This document shows, piece by piece, positions 45,029 to 54,428 of a stretch of DNA of 64,000 nt; within the stretch, counting starts at the first letter, position 1; each line of letters opens with the position of its first letter. The notes beneath the pieces were generated by a model. That model did not search any database. It was given only the letters and a program-made list of their open reading frames with translations, and was not told where the DNA came from. The stretch is from contig NZ_JAMGZK010000032.1 in NCBI RefSeq assembly GCF_025564065.1, positions 1 to 64,000 on the forward strand, written 5' to 3'. Position numbers and translations under genes: made by a program. Source of the stretch: Silvania hatchlandensis. Its GTDB lineage: Bacteria > Pseudomonadota > Gammaproteobacteria > Enterobacterales > Enterobacteriaceae.

Positions 45029-47572
45029 TTATGAAAAATACTGCTGTAACAGCGGAGTAGCCTCCTGATTGGCAGGTGCGGCAGCGGTAATCGCCTGAGT
45101 GCGGAACGGTATCACCTGCGCCCGGCCATCGATCTTCACAATCTGATAGAACTGCGGCAGGTTGAAGTTAATAAAACTTGAACCGTAGGTGAAACGGTCA
45201 TGCGAGGAAGAGTAGAAGCGGCTGACGTCGCGCACCAGGTCTTCTTTACTGCCTTCGCAGTGGTGATACACCTCGGCGCGGTTGGTCTCATCCAGAATAT
45301 AGATATTGAAACCTGACTCGTCCCCCGCCTCTTCGAAGAAGAACTGAATAATCCCTTCGCTGGCAAAGCCATCCACCACCTGCGGCAGTTTGACGTGGTT
45401 GGTTTCAACCTGAACCGACAGACCGTGCAGTTTGTTGTGCGAAATAGCGCCATAAAACTCGATGGCGTTTTCCAGCTTCTGCACCGAAACATTCAGACGT
45501 TCAAAGAACAGACCCCAGGTTTGTCCGGAGACGCGCAGCGCTTTGAAGCGTCCGGTTTCCTGACGGGTGCTGGAGAGGCGTAAATCGATGCACTCAGAGA
45601 CCAGTTGCTGGACGCGGGTACGGATAAGACCGCGCAGATGCTGGCTGTAGCAGAACACTTCGACACTGTCCGGTGGCGCCGCATCCTGATGCATCTTACC
45701 GAGGATGGTTTTCAACGCTTCGATCATCGCCTGCTCGCCGTTGAAGTGCAGGGTACGCACCTCATTCCACGAGTTGCGGTACAGAAGGTCCACGCTGCCC
45801 ACCAGGCAGTTTTGCTGCTCACCAAAGCTGAATACATCCAGCTTGCGGAAATCGAAATGTACCACCTGATTGCGGAACGCCGCCGTTGGGTCATATTCCA
45901 GGTTAACGATGATCGCCAGGTGACGAATTTCACACGGGCTGTAGAGCGCTTTTGGCGTCGGCGCTGGCAGACGCAGCGGGAAGTGGTGCGATACATCGGC
46001 GACCATTTCCTGCAGTTTCGCAAGATCGACCACCTCGTTGCCTTTAATGAACAGGCGGGTACGGGAGGTCAGCAGGCCGTTAAACCAGGCCCACGCCACC
46101 AGCTTGTTCAGGTAACGGTTATACTCCAGCGGCTGATGGCTGACGATCGAATCCATATTCGGCGCGCGGTTGTAGAGATACCAACCGGTCCGGTTTGCAC
46201 GACCTGGCGGAACATAGATGAAAGTCAGGTTCGGTTCGGACAGGTCCGGCGAAATCTGCGGGTTCACCAGAGTAACTTTACCCGGCAGTGCTTCAAACGC
46301 GGCGTACAGCTTACGGGTCAACACCCCGATATCCTGCGGGCTGGCAGAGACGCTAAGGTTGTTACGACGGGCAAAGCGGATCAGGTTTCGGTAGCTCTGC
46401 ATCATGGCATCGAGCAGTTCGTTATGCGCTTCACGTACCTGATCGATTTTCCAGTTGGCGCGGTTATCAAGCATTGACAGGCGCTCTTCGTCCCATCCCC
46501 ACTCTTTTACTAACTGACTGAGCACTTCACGACGCCAGCCAACGCACGCGCGTTCACGGCTGAGCTTTTCACAGACTTTGAGATAGAAACATCGACGAAC
46601 CAGATCCAGACGGGTTGGATCGTCAATGGCTTTCAGGTATTCGGTAACGCGCTCGAGCATCATGCAGTAAGCATCGAGCCCGAAGGAGACGATTTCGCCG
46701 TCATGCAGACGCTGTTTGATGTCTTTCGCCAGCAGGCGAGGCGTCGGGTATTCCCACGAATAGGCTTCGAGCAGCAGGGTTTTCAGCACCGCTTTGTACG
46801 GTGAATCGATACTTTTATACAGCTGCCACAGGCTCGCGCCGAAATACTCTTCGGCGGACAGGGAGCTTAAGCCGCCCAGATCCAGCCACTCGTTCGGCGT
46901 CAGTACCCCCTGGGAGTAAAGCATCATGACGTAATCGTCGTAATGCTCTTCTTCATCGCACGGCACCATATTCCACAGAATACGCTTACCGGCCAGACGC
47001 ACGGCGGTACGATAAAATTCATCCAGCAATAAGATGTGCTGCGTCGAACCGCAGTCTTCACCACCCAGACTGCCGCTTTCATTATGGCGGAAACGGTTTT
47101 CATCGATCAGGAAGAAGCTGACTTCCACGCCGAGCGACGCGGCCCAGCTCTCCAGCAGGCTGCACTTACGCTGCAACAGCTGGCGCTCTTCGTTATCGAG
47201 CCACGACTGATGACAGACCCAGATATCCAGATCGGAAGAACAGCTCTGCCCGACCGATGAGGTGCTGCCCATGGTATAGAGGCCGGTGATCGGCAGTTCG
47301 CCTTTTGGCGATTCCTGCGGCGGCATGCCACGGTAGAGTTCCAGCTCGTTCAGATAGTGCTGTTGGGTTTCATCAGGCGTGAAGATGCAGATGCCCTGGG
47401 GAACGTTACCATCAAGGTAACCCGGCATCAGCGGATGGTGATAATGCAGCAATGTCGGCAGTAGACTGTAAACCTGTTGGAAAGCAGGTCCCATGGCAGC
47501 AAGCGCGCGATCGACACGCAGTTGATTGATGGCATCCAGTCGCTGTTTCAGAGTCTCAATGTAGAGGTACAA
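45029..47572 (-). CDS. cyaA: Class I adenylate cyclase
   Basis: Makes cAMP from ATP; the sole source of the CRP ligand in enterics. The 847-residue product (848 in E. coli) has the class I catalytic set near the N-terminus: Ser103 (MGSTSS), Ser113, Asp114, Asp116 and Trp118 in SDLDIW. The C-terminal half carries the glucose-PTS-responsive regulatory region. The start is TTG at 47572, the same inefficient start codon known for E. coli cyaA, with AGGCGA upstream. A CRP site in the promoter gives negative feedback. Confidence 0.96.
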   Translation of the reverse strand: MYLYIETLKQRLDAINQLRVDRALAAMGPAFQQVYSLLPTLLHYHHPLMPGYLDGNVPQGICIFTPDETQQHYLNELELYRGMPPQESPKGELPITGLYTMGSTSSVGQSCSSDLDIWVCHQSWLDNEERQLLQRKCSLLESWAASLGVEVSFFLIDENRFRHNESGSLGGEDCGSTQHILLLDEFYRTAVRLAGKRILWNMVPCDEEEHYDDYVMMLYSQGVLTPNEWLDLGGLSSLSAEEYFGASLWQLYKSIDSPYKAVLKTLLLEAYSWEYPTPRLLAKDIKQRLHDGEIVSFGLDAYCMMLERVTEYLKAIDDPTRLDLVRRCFYLKVCEKLSRERACVGWRREVLSQLVKEWGWDEERLSMLDNRANWKIDQVREAHNELLDAMMQSYRNLIRFARRNNLSVSASPQDIGVLTRKLYAAFEALPGKVTLVNPQISPDLSEPNLTFIYVPPGRANRTGWYLYNRAPNMDSIVSHQPLEYNRYLNKLVAWAWFNGLLTSRTRLFIKGNEVVDLAKLQEMVADVSHHFPLRLPAPTPKALYSPCEIRHLAIIVNLEYDPTAAFRNQVVHFDFRKLDVFSFGEQQNCLVGSVDLLYRNSWNEVRTLHFNGEQAMIEALKTILGKMHQDAAPPDSVEVFCYSQHLRGLIRTRVQQLVSECIDLRLSSTRQETGRFKALRVSGQTWGLFFERLNVSVQKLENAIEFYGAISHNKLHGLSVQVETNHVKLPQVVDGFASEGIIQFFFEEAGDESGFNIYILDETNRAEVYHHCEGSKEDLVRDVSRFYSSSHDRFTYGSSFINFNLPQFYQIVKIDGRAQVIPFRTQAITAAAPANQEATPLLQQYFS

Positions 47573-47704
47573 GAGTATCGCCTGATGTTTAGAAGCTCTA
47601 ATCTTCAGTCGGACCGAGGATTATGCATTCACAGAATTCAGAAATAGCTGTCAGCCTTTTCGCCCTTGTCTTTATGGTCTGAGAGACGAAAAAATGGTCT
47701 AAAA

Positions 47705-47720
47705 CGTGATCAATCTAACA
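47705..47720 (-). promoter_or_regulatory. CRP site in the cyaA promoter region
   Basis: On the minus strand TGTTA-GATTGA-TCACG, matching CRP half-sites with the same core as E. coli cyaA P2. It lies about 130 bp upstream of the cyaA start codon. The rest of the 341-bp gap (47573-47913) holds the divergent cyaA and hemC promoters; I see no gene in it. Confidence 0.75.
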
Positions 47721-47913
47721 CCTTGCCGATTGACCGTAAAGAAAGATGCGCTACATACAAGTGTAGCACCGTTCTGTACCTGTAAATTCCTGAATACGGC
47801 TGCAGGCAACTTGCGTCGCCGCCTTGTCCTGATTCCCTTCAACGTCCGTAAAACTGACAGTCCAGAGACAACAATGTTAGGATGGTCAGCAGACGATTAA
47901 GACGGTAACAAGC

Positions 47914-48855
47914 ATGTTAGACAATGTTTTAAGAATTGCCACACGCCAAAGCCCACTTGCGCTCTGGCAGGCACAATATGTGAAGCAGCGCCTCGAAGCC
48001 TGCCATGCGGGTTTACGCGTTGAGCTGGTGCCGATGGTCACCCGCGGCGATGTGATTCTTGATACCCCGCTGGCGAAAGTCGGCGGTAAAGGCTTGTTTG
48101 TAAAAGAGCTGGAGATGGCGCTGCTCGAGGATCGCGCCGATATCGCGGTCCACTCAATGAAAGACGTGCCGGTTGATTTCCCCGAGGGGCTGGGACTGGT
48201 CACCATTTGCGAGCGTGAAGATCCCCGTGACGCCTTTGTTTCCAACCACTACGACTCGCTGGCGGCGCTGCCCCAGGGCAGCGTGGTTGGCACGTCAAGT
48301 TTACGCCGCCAGTGCCAGCTGGCCGAGTGTCGTCCTGACCTGATTATTCGCTCGCTACGCGGCAACGTCGGCACCCGCCTCAGCAAACTGGATAACGGTG
48401 AATATGATGCCATTATTCTGGCGGTTGCAGGCCTGAAGCGTCTGGGGCTGGAATCGCGAATTCGCGTGGCGCTCTCCCCCGAACAGTCGCTGCCAGCCGT
48501 CGGCCAGGGTGCCGTCGGCATTGAGTGCCGCCTTGATGATACGCGCACCCATGCACTGCTGGCGCCCCTCAACCACCATGAAACGGCGATCCGTGTGCAG
48601 GCCGAGCGCGCCATGAACACGCGTCTGGAGGGGGGATGTCAGGTACCGATTGGCAGCTATGCTGAATTAATCGATGGCGAACTGTGGCTACGCGCGCTGG
48701 TTGGCGCCCCCGACGGTTCGCAGATGGTGCGTGGCGAACGTCGCGGTAAACCGCAGGATGCAGAAACGCTGGGCGTTTCGCTGGCGGAAGAGCTGCTCAA
48801 CAATGGCGCCCGCGAAATCCTCGCTGACGTGTATAACGGAGAACCCCCGGCATGA
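47914..48855 (+). CDS. hemC: Hydroxymethylbilane synthase (porphobilinogen deaminase)
   Basis: Polymerises four porphobilinogens into hydroxymethylbilane. The 313-residue length equals E. coli HemC. The dipyrromethane cofactor cysteine (about 242) lies in [11 protein letters not shown]. It is divergent from cyaA and overlaps hemD by an ATGA, the first gene of hemCDXY. Confidence 0.97.
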   Translation: MLDNVLRIATRQSPLALWQAQYVKQRLEACHAGLRVELVPMVTRGDVILDTPLAKVGGKGLFVKELEMALLEDRADIAVHSMKDVPVDFPEGLGLVTICEREDPRDAFVSNHYDSLAALPQGSVVGTSSLRRQCQLAECRPDLIIRSLRGNVGTRLSKLDNGEYDAIILAVAGLKRLGLESRIRVALSPEQSLPAVGQGAVGIECRLDDTRTHALLAPLNHHETAIRVQAERAMNTRLEGGCQVPIGSYAELIDGELWLRALVGAPDGSQMVRGERRGKPQDAETLGVSLAEELLNNGAREILADVYNGEPPA

Positions 48856-49592
48856 GTATTCTTGTCACCCGCCCTTCTCCCGCTGGAGATCAGTTAGTGA
48901 GCCGTCTGCGCGCACTGGGGCAGGTGGCCTGGAGCTTTCCGCTGATTGAATTTTCCCCTGGCCGGGAGCTGCCGATGCTCGCCGGTCATCTTCGCGCGCT
49001 GCAGGCAGACGATCTGCTGTTTGCCCTGTCGCAACATGCCGTAGAGTTTGCCCACGCCCGGCTACAGCAGGACGGCCAGCGCTGGCCTGATGAGCCAGGC
49101 TATTTTGCTATTGGCCGGACCACCGCTCTGGCGCTGCATACCGAAAGCAGTCAGGATGTTCGTTATCCACTTGATCGGGAAATCAGCGAAGTCTTGCTAC
49201 AATTACCTGAATTACAATCTGTTGCAGGGAAGCGCGCCCTGATTCTGCGCGGTAACGGTGGACGCGATCTGCTGGGCGATACGCTCCGTGAACGCGGGGC
49301 CGAAGTGATATTTTGTGAATGTTATCAACGTTGTAATAAGTACTATGACGGGGCGCAAGAGGCCATGCGCTGGCAGTCGCGCGGCGTCACCACCCTGGTG
49401 GTCACCAGCGGTGAAATGCTCCAACAACTCTGGTCGCTTATCCCGGAATGGTATCGTGAAAACTGGTTACTCCGCTGTCGACTGCTGGTCGTCAGTGAGC
49501 GTCTGGCGAACCTCGCCCGGGAACTGGGCTGGCAAGATATTCGGATCGCTGATAACGCCGACAACGATGCGCTGCTGCGCGCATTACAATAA
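48852..49592 (+). CDS. hemD: Uroporphyrinogen-III synthase
   Basis: Cyclises hydroxymethylbilane to uroporphyrinogen III. The 246 residues match the E. coli HemD length and its two-domain fold (N-terminal [13 protein letters not shown]; the [10 protein letters not shown] segment near 175). This family is weakly conserved, but its position between hemC and hemX leaves no doubt. Confidence 0.95.
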   Translation: MSILVTRPSPAGDQLVSRLRALGQVAWSFPLIEFSPGRELPMLAGHLRALQADDLLFALSQHAVEFAHARLQQDGQRWPDEPGYFAIGRTTALALHTESSQDVRYPLDREISEVLLQLPELQSVAGKRALILRGNGGRDLLGDTLRERGAEVIFCECYQRCNKYYDGAQEAMRWQSRGVTTLVVTSGEMLQQLWSLIPEWYRENWLLRCRLLVVSERLANLARELGWQDIRIADNADNDALLRALQ

Positions 49593-49612
49593 CTCTCAAA
49601 TGGGAAGCCATA

Positions 49613-50794
49613 ATGACGGAACAAGAAAAATCCTCCGCCGTGGTTGAAGAGACCAGGGAGACTGTGGATGTTACGCCACAGCCAGAGACAACTGAGAAAA
49701 AACAGGGCAGCAACAAAACCAGCCTGGCGCTGAGTGCGATAGCGATCGCCATTGCGCTGGCCGCAGGCGTTGGCCTGTATGGCCTGGTGAAAAAACAAGC
49801 CACCAACCACGCCACCACCAGCGATGCGCTGGTCACGCAGATAACCGCCCTGCAACAGTCTCAGCAGGCGCAAAAAGCGGAGCTGGACGCGATCATCAAA
49901 CAGCAGGCCGCGCAGCTGACCGATGCCAGTCGCCAGCAGGCCGACCTGACCAAACAGCTGGATGAGATGCAGCAAAAAGTGGCGACCATTTCCGGCACAG
50001 ACGCCAAAACCTGGCTGCTGGCGCAGGCTGATTTCCTGGTCAAACTGGCCGGGCGTAAGCTGTGGAGCGATCAGGATGTCACTACCGCCGCAGCCCTGCT
50101 GAAAAGCGCGGATGCCAGCCTCGGTGACATGAATGACCCTAGCCTGATCGCCGCCCGTCGTGCGCTGACCGAAGATATCGCCAGCCTGGCGACCGTCTCA
50201 CAGGTGGATTACGACGGCATCATTCTGAAAGTGAACCAGCTGTCGAACCAGATCGATAACCTGCGTCTGGCAGATAATAACGACGACGACTCCCCGATGG
50301 ATTCCGACAGCAGTGAGCTTTCCAGCTCACTGAGCGAATGGCGCATTAACCTGCAAAAAAGCTGGCAGAACTTTATGGACAGCTTTATTACCGTTCGCCG
50401 TCGCGATGAAACGGCCGTACCGCTGCTTGCCCCGAATCAGGATGTCTACCTGCGTGAGAACATTCGTTCCCGTCTGCTGGTGGCCGCGCAGGCGGTGCCA
50501 CGCCATCAGGAAGAGACCTATAAACAGGCGCTGGATAACGTTTCGACCTGGGTACGCGCTTACTACGATACCGATGATGCCACCACCACGGCCTTCCTCG
50601 ACGAAGTGGACAAGCTAAGCCAGCAAAACATCACCATGAACGTGCCGGATAAACTGGAAAGCCAGCCGATTATGGAAAAGCTGATGCAAACGCGTGTGCG
50701 TAACCTGTTGGCCCAGCCGGGCGTCGCGGCGGAACCTGCTGCTGAGGCACCGGCGCCAGCACCGGCCCCTGACAGCGCACCACAAGGAGAGTAA
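49613..50794 (+). CDS. hemX: HemX, membrane protein of the hem operon
   Basis: A 393-residue single-pass inner-membrane protein: N-terminal charged tail, membrane helix at about 38-59, a Gln-rich coiled coil (about 75-125) and a globular periplasmic region. The C-terminus is a low-complexity Ala/Pro/Glu run. Once annotated as a uroporphyrinogen methyltransferase, but it lacks that fold; its function is unsettled. Confidence 0.93.
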   Translation: MTEQEKSSAVVEETRETVDVTPQPETTEKKQGSNKTSLALSAIAIAIALAAGVGLYGLVKKQATNHATTSDALVTQITALQQSQQAQKAELDAIIKQQAAQLTDASRQQADLTKQLDEMQQKVATISGTDAKTWLLAQADFLVKLAGRKLWSDQDVTTAAALLKSADASLGDMNDPSLIAARRALTEDIASLATVSQVDYDGIILKVNQLSNQIDNLRLADNNDDDSPMDSDSSELSSSLSEWRINLQKSWQNFMDSFITVRRRDETAVPLLAPNQDVYLRENIRSRLLVAAQAVPRHQEETYKQALDNVSTWVRAYYDTDDATTTAFLDEVDKLSQQNITMNVPDKLESQPIMEKLMQTRVRNLLAQPGVAAEPAAEAPAPAPAPDSAPQGE

Positions 50795-50796
50795 TC

Positions 50797-51993
50797 ATGA
50801 TTAAAGTCTTATTACTCTTCGCGCTGCTGATCGCCGGGATCGTGCTCGGCCCAATTCTGGCGGGTCATCAGGGCTATGTGCTGATCCAGACCGATAACTA
50901 CAACATTGAAACCAGCGTCACCGGTTTAGCGATCATTCTGATCCTCGTGATGGTGGCTTTCCTGGCGATCGAGTGGAGCCTGCGCCGTATTTTCCGCACC
51001 GGCGCGCATACCCGCAGCTGGTTTGTCGGCCGCAAGCGCCGCCGTGCGCGTAAGCAGACCGAACAGGCCCTGCTGAAGCTGGCCGAAGGCGATTATCAGC
51101 AGGTTGAAAAGCTGATGTCGAAGAATGCCGATCATGCCGAACAGCCGGTGGTAAATTATCTGCTGGCAGCAGAAGCAGCGCAGCAGCGTGGGGATGAAAT
51201 CCGCGCCAATCAGCATCTGGAGCGCGCATCCGAGCTGGCAGAGAAAGATCCGATCCCGGTCGAGATCACCCGCGTGCGCCTGCAGCTGGCGCGCAATGAG
51301 AATCACGCTGCCCGCCACGGTGTCGATCACCTGCTGGAGATCGCCCCGCGTCATCCGGAAGTGCTGCGTCTGGCTGAGCAAGCCTATATCCGCACCGGCG
51401 CATGGGGCTCACTGCTGGACATTATCCCGTCGATGGCAAAAGCCGAAGTGGGTGATGATGAACAGCGCGATGACCTGCAACGTCAGGCCTGGATTGGTCT
51501 GATGGACCAGGCGCGTGCCGATCAGGGTAGCGATGGTCTGAAAACCTGGTGGAAAAACCAGAGCCGTAAAACGCGCCAGCAGGTACCACTGCAGGTGGCC
51601 ATGGCGGAGCATCTCATTGAGTGTGACGATCATGACACGGCGCAGGGCATTATTCTGGATGGCCTGAAGCGTCAGTACGACGATCGGCTGGTGATGGTGA
51701 TCCCGCGTCTGAAAACCAATAATCCGGAACAGATCGAGAAAATGCTCCGTCAGCAAATCAAAACCGTGGGCGACCGCCCGCTGCTGTGGAGCACCCTGGG
51801 TCAGTCGCTGGCGAAACATGGCGAATGGAAGGAAGCCAGCCTCGCTTTCCGCGCCGCGCTGAAGCAGCGTCCGGATGCGTTCGATTACGCCTGGCTTGCC
51901 GACACGCTGGATAAGCTGCACATGCCGGAAGAAGCCGCCGCAATGCGTCGCGATGGCCTGCTGCTGACGTTGCAGAACAATTCCCCGCAGTAA
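50797..51993 (+). CDS. hemY: HemY, TPR-containing membrane protein
   Basis: A 398-residue protein with two N-terminal membrane segments (about 3-20 and 40-62), a basic cytoplasmic stretch (GRKRRRARKQ) and TPR-like helical repeats to the end. Not a protoporphyrinogen oxidase despite the name shared with Bacillus HemY. It is last in hemCDXY, 2 bp after hemX, and closed by a terminator. Confidence 0.94.
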   Translation: MIKVLLLFALLIAGIVLGPILAGHQGYVLIQTDNYNIETSVTGLAIILILVMVAFLAIEWSLRRIFRTGAHTRSWFVGRKRRRARKQTEQALLKLAEGDYQQVEKLMSKNADHAEQPVVNYLLAAEAAQQRGDEIRANQHLERASELAEKDPIPVEITRVRLQLARNENHAARHGVDHLLEIAPRHPEVLRLAEQAYIRTGAWGSLLDIIPSMAKAEVGDDEQRDDLQRQAWIGLMDQARADQGSDGLKTWWKNQSRKTRQQVPLQVAMAEHLIECDDHDTAQGIILDGLKRQYDDRLVMVIPRLKTNNPEQIEKMLRQQIKTVGDRPLLWSTLGQSLAKHGEWKEASLAFRAALKQRPDAFDYAWLADTLDKLHMPEEAAAMRRDGLLLTLQNNSPQ

Positions 51994-51999
51994 CTTAAC

Positions 52000-52025
52000 A
52001 GGAGGCCAGACGGCCTCCTTTTTTA
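52000..52025 (+). terminator. Rho-independent terminator after hemCDXY
   Basis: An 8-bp stem AGGAGGCC/GGCCTCCT (52000-52007 with 52012-52019) with a 4-base loop and six T residues. Confidence 0.9.
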
Positions 52026-52172
52026 TCCCCTTCTCACAAACGCTTTCTGCTGCTACATTTTCTGCAACCTCACTCAGGATCGCATCCGCCAATGTAACGA
52101 CGTCCTTTCATTAAACATTTTTCCTGCACGCGCCTTGCCGCGTGGACTTAATCGTTTTTGAAAGGATTGTTC

Positions 52173-53378
52173 ATGAATACGCTTTTGTATGCGCTTGTTA
52201 GCGCGCTCCGCTGTCATCGCTGGCTGCGAATGCTGGCCTGCGCCTTTCTCTTTACTTCCCTGGGAAATGGCTTAACTCAGGTTCTGGTCTTTGGTCTGCT
52301 GCTAGACTGGCAGGCTCCCGCTTCGCTGTTAACCCTGGCATACCTGTTTGCGACGCTACCCGGATTTTTGGGCAGCCTGGTCGGGGAGAAGCTGTGCCAC
52401 TCTTTTTCACCCATCACACTGCTGGTAGCAACAGAGTGTCTGGGTTTAGCCGCCCTGCTGTTTCCGCTGCTGGGGATTCATTTTCATAGCATCACGGCGT
52501 TGCTGGCAGTTCATTCCACCGAAGCCTTTCTAAGCGGAATGAGCTGGCCAGCGCTCACCTTGCTGTTCAAGCGCGGGCTGTCAGAGGCCGAATTGCCTGC
52601 AGCAACCTGTCTGGAAAATATCATTTTTGCGTCTCAGGTGCTGGCAGGGACAGGGCTGGGCATCGTACTTTTCCATTCTCTTCCTGCCATGACCCTGGTT
52701 GGGATCGACGCACTCACGTTTGCTGGCTCGTTGCTGATGCTGATGCTTGCAGGTAGATCACTGCCTTCTCTTGCCCCCTATCACGCAGCAGAAACCGCCC
52801 GACCCGTCGCGATGCGCTGGCTGACGCTGACACCTCAGCAAAAGCGCAGTCTTTTGCTGTTACCCGCCCTCGCCGCCGTGGGATCGCCGGCCATGGCGCT
52901 GCTTCCTGCGCTGGCGCAGCAAATTGAACCGGAAGACGCCGCAGGCCTGGCGCTGCCCTTACTCTTCGCCCGCAGCCTGGGGCAATTGTGCGGCCCCCTG
53001 CTCCTGAAAAGAGACAGCTTGCCGCACTTTGCCAGCCAAAACCGACTCCTGCTGCTCTGTCTTGGTCTCTTTTTGATCGCTTACGGCGTGATCCCTTTGT
53101 TATCTGGCGTGCAAATACTGGGGGTGGTGTTTCTCGCCCATCTGGCCTCCAACATTGTCTTTGCGGCTGGCACGTTTAGCGTATTAAGCAGCTTTCAGGC
53201 AACCGAGGTCTCTTCTGCCAGCGGAAAAGCATGGCGATGGCAAACCGTCAGCGCCTCGTTGTTTACCTGCATCGCCGCGCTGGTTGCCGCCTCGCTGGGG
53301 CCGATGCAGGCGTTGTATAGTGTGTCGACGGGGGCGTTACTGATGGTGGCGGGGATCATGCTGCGGTATCGCCAATAA
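52173..53378 (+). CDS. MFS-type transporter of unknown substrate
   Basis: A 401-residue hydrophobic protein with about 11-12 membrane segments and the overall form of a major facilitator superfamily exporter. The chosen ATG (52173) has AAAGGA seven bases upstream; the codons before it lack a ribosome site. No close K-12 counterpart is found at this locus, where E. coli carries aslA/aslB-region genes. I do not recognise the subfamily. It ends 5 bp from a terminator shared with convergent glmZ. Confidence 0.8.
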   Translation: MNTLLYALVSALRCHRWLRMLACAFLFTSLGNGLTQVLVFGLLLDWQAPASLLTLAYLFATLPGFLGSLVGEKLCHSFSPITLLVATECLGLAALLFPLLGIHFHSITALLAVHSTEAFLSGMSWPALTLLFKRGLSEAELPAATCLENIIFASQVLAGTGLGIVLFHSLPAMTLVGIDALTFAGSLLMLMLAGRSLPSLAPYHAAETARPVAMRWLTLTPQQKRSLLLLPALAAVGSPAMALLPALAQQIEPEDAAGLALPLLFARSLGQLCGPLLLKRDSLPHFASQNRLLLLCLGLFLIAYGVIPLLSGVQILGVVFLAHLASNIVFAAGTFSVLSSFQATEVSSASGKAWRWQTVSASLFTCIAALVAASLGPMQALYSVSTGALLMVAGIMLRYRQ

Positions 53379-53383
53379 AGAAT

Positions 53384-53580
53384 AAAAAAACGCCTGCTAA
53401 AAAGCAGGCGTTAAAAAGGTCATTTGACAACTTGTGGTGCTTCACTCAACGTTGTGCCCAGGGTGTTTGATGAGGCCGAAGCGACATCTGTCAGTGGACG
53501 ATAAGCACCGTAAATGGCTCTGCATCATTCCGGAGTTTATGAGGCCTAAGGCGAGCATAAGAGGTGGAATGAGCATCTAC
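53384..53580 (-). ncRNA. glmZ: Small regulatory RNA GlmZ
   Basis: On the minus strand the gene begins GTAGATGCTCATTCCA, the 5' end of E. coli GlmZ. Large identical blocks follow (CATAAACTCCGGAATGA, GGTGCTTATCGTCCACTGAC, CACAACGTTGAGTGAAGCAC) to a terminator, about 197 nt in all. GlmZ with Hfq activates glmS translation when glucosamine-6-phosphate is low and is processed by RNase E with RapZ. Its place next to hemY is also that of E. coli. Confidence 0.95.
53389..53412. terminator. Bidirectional terminator shared by glmZ and the MFS gene
   Basis: A 10-bp stem AACGCCTGCT/AGCAGGCGTT with a 4-base loop. On the minus strand it is followed by a T run (53384-53390) that ends glmZ; on the plus strand it follows the MFS stop. 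Confidence 0.85.
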
Positions 53581-53590
53581 ATAGATATTA

Positions 53591-53608
53591 TTGCACGCAA
53601 CGTGCCAA
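53591..53608 (-). promoter_or_regulatory. Sigma-54-type promoter of glmZ
   Basis: On the minus strand TTGGCACGTTGCGTGCAATA contains GG and GC dinucleotides exactly 10 bp apart, at about -25 and -13 from the GlmZ 5' end. An overlapping sigma-70 -10 candidate (TAATAT, 53585-53590) is also present, as reported for E. coli glmZ. Confidence 0.75.
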
Positions 53609-53713
53609 CGTTGCATACGGAAGTTGTACATCGCGCAACTTTTTAAGATAAAAGGAATTTATGCCACGCCGGCAGCATTGAGGCAGCAGAAAGCACCTGT
53701 GGGATCGGCAAGT

Positions 53714-53731
53714 TGTCGCCTGAGAGCGACA
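53714..53731. promoter_or_regulatory. GlrR-type activator site 1 upstream of glmZ
   Basis: TGTC-N10-GACA, a perfect match to the site bound by the response regulator GlrR (QseF), about 140 bp upstream of the glmZ start. Confidence 0.75.
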
Positions 53732-53776
53732 CTAATCAAGGCAAAAGAAAATCTTATTATTTTTCATATGGATAAG

Positions 53777-53794
53777 TGTCACCTATTCGCGACA
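53777..53794. promoter_or_regulatory. GlrR-type activator site 2 upstream of glmZ
   Basis: A second perfect TGTC-N10-GACA, 63 bp from the first. A third, imperfect copy (TGTC-N10-AACA) lies at 53809-53826. Confidence 0.72.
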
Positions 53795-53845
53795 GGCTGA
53801 GACATCGCTGTCGGCAATTAACAACACGGGCAGGAATAGCAGAAA

Positions 53846-53871
53846 ACAAAAAACCCCGCCGAAGCGGGGTT
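53846..53871 (-). terminator. Rho-independent terminator of the tRNA operon
   Basis: On the minus strand an ACCCCGC/GCGGGGT stem with a T-rich tail, 6 bp after the tRNA-Pro 3' end. Confidence 0.88.
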
Positions 53872-53877
53872 CAAAAT

Positions 53878-53954
53878 TGGTCGGCGAGAGAGGATTCGAA
53901 CCTCCGACCCACTGGTCCCAAACCAGTTGCGCTACCAAGCTGCGCTACTCGCCG
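53878..53954 (-). tRNA. proM: tRNA-Pro (UGG)
   Basis: A 77-nt cloverleaf on the minus strand starting CGGCGAGTAGCGCAGC and ending with encoded CCA. The anticodon loop is CTTTGGGA-like with TGG at its centre, and the T arm GGTTCGAATCC is intact. It is last gene of the argX-hisR-leuT-proM operon. Confidence 0.96.
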
Positions 53955-53998
53955 TTTTACTGCTTTTTTGAATTTTTAGTTCAATTCAATATAAGTCG

Positions 53999-54084
53999 TG
54001 GTGCGAGGGGGGGGACTCGAACCCCCACATCCTAAGGACACTAACACCTGAAGCTAGCGCGTCTACCAATTCCGCCACCTTCGC
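53999..54084 (-). tRNA. leuT: tRNA-Leu (CAG)
   Basis: A class II tRNA of 86 nt on the minus strand, from GCGAAGGTGGCGG to encoded CCA, with the CAG anticodon in CTTCAGGT. The long variable arm is one base shorter than in E. coli leuT, and the acceptor/T arms include a run of C residues. Confidence 0.95.
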
Positions 54085-54105
54085 AATTCACAACCTATCT
54101 AATAA

Positions 54106-54182
54106 TGGGGTGGCTAATGGGACTCGAACCCACGACAACTGGAATCACAATCCAGGGCTCTACCAACTGAGCTATAGCCACC
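54106..54182 (-). tRNA. hisR: tRNA-His (GUG)
   Basis: 77 nt including the encoded G at position -1 typical of tRNA-His. Anticodon GTG lies in GATTGTGATT; the 3' end is encoded CCA. Confidence 0.96.
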
Positions 54183-54248
54183 ACAACTTTATTCTTTCAC
54201 GCGGTTCTGCCTACTTAACAGACCACCGCAGCTCCAGCACCGGGTGAA

Positions 54249-54325
<77 letters not shown>

Positions 54326-54346
54326 TTAGCGCCGTTGCGGGGCTGG

Positions 54347-54375
54347 ATATTACGGAGGTCTCGCTCTGCTGTCTA
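54347..54375 (-). promoter_or_regulatory. Promoter of the argX-hisR-leuT-proM operon
   Basis: On the minus strand, -35 TAGACA (54370-54375) and -10 TAATAT (54347-54352), 17-bp spacer, followed by a G+C-rich stretch (CCAGCCCCGC) as in stringently controlled stable-RNA promoters. Confidence 0.8.
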
Positions 54376-54428
54376 GTGCTTTTTTTAAAATAAATGCGCA
54401 TTTGATTATACATTGCGCATTTTGCCGA

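Noticed and set aside
49613-50794. HemX as uroporphyrinogen-III methyltransferase
   Set aside because: The sequence has one membrane helix and coiled coil and no SAM-methyltransferase motifs; the old name comes from operon position.
50797-51993. HemY as protoporphyrinogen oxidase
   Set aside because: No FAD-binding dinucleotide motif; it is a two-helix membrane protein with TPR-like repeats, and HemG in this window supplies that activity.
53434-53800. Small plus-strand ORFs over the glmZ region
   Set aside because: They are the complement of glmZ and its promoter, with no ribosome sites or protein-like conservation.
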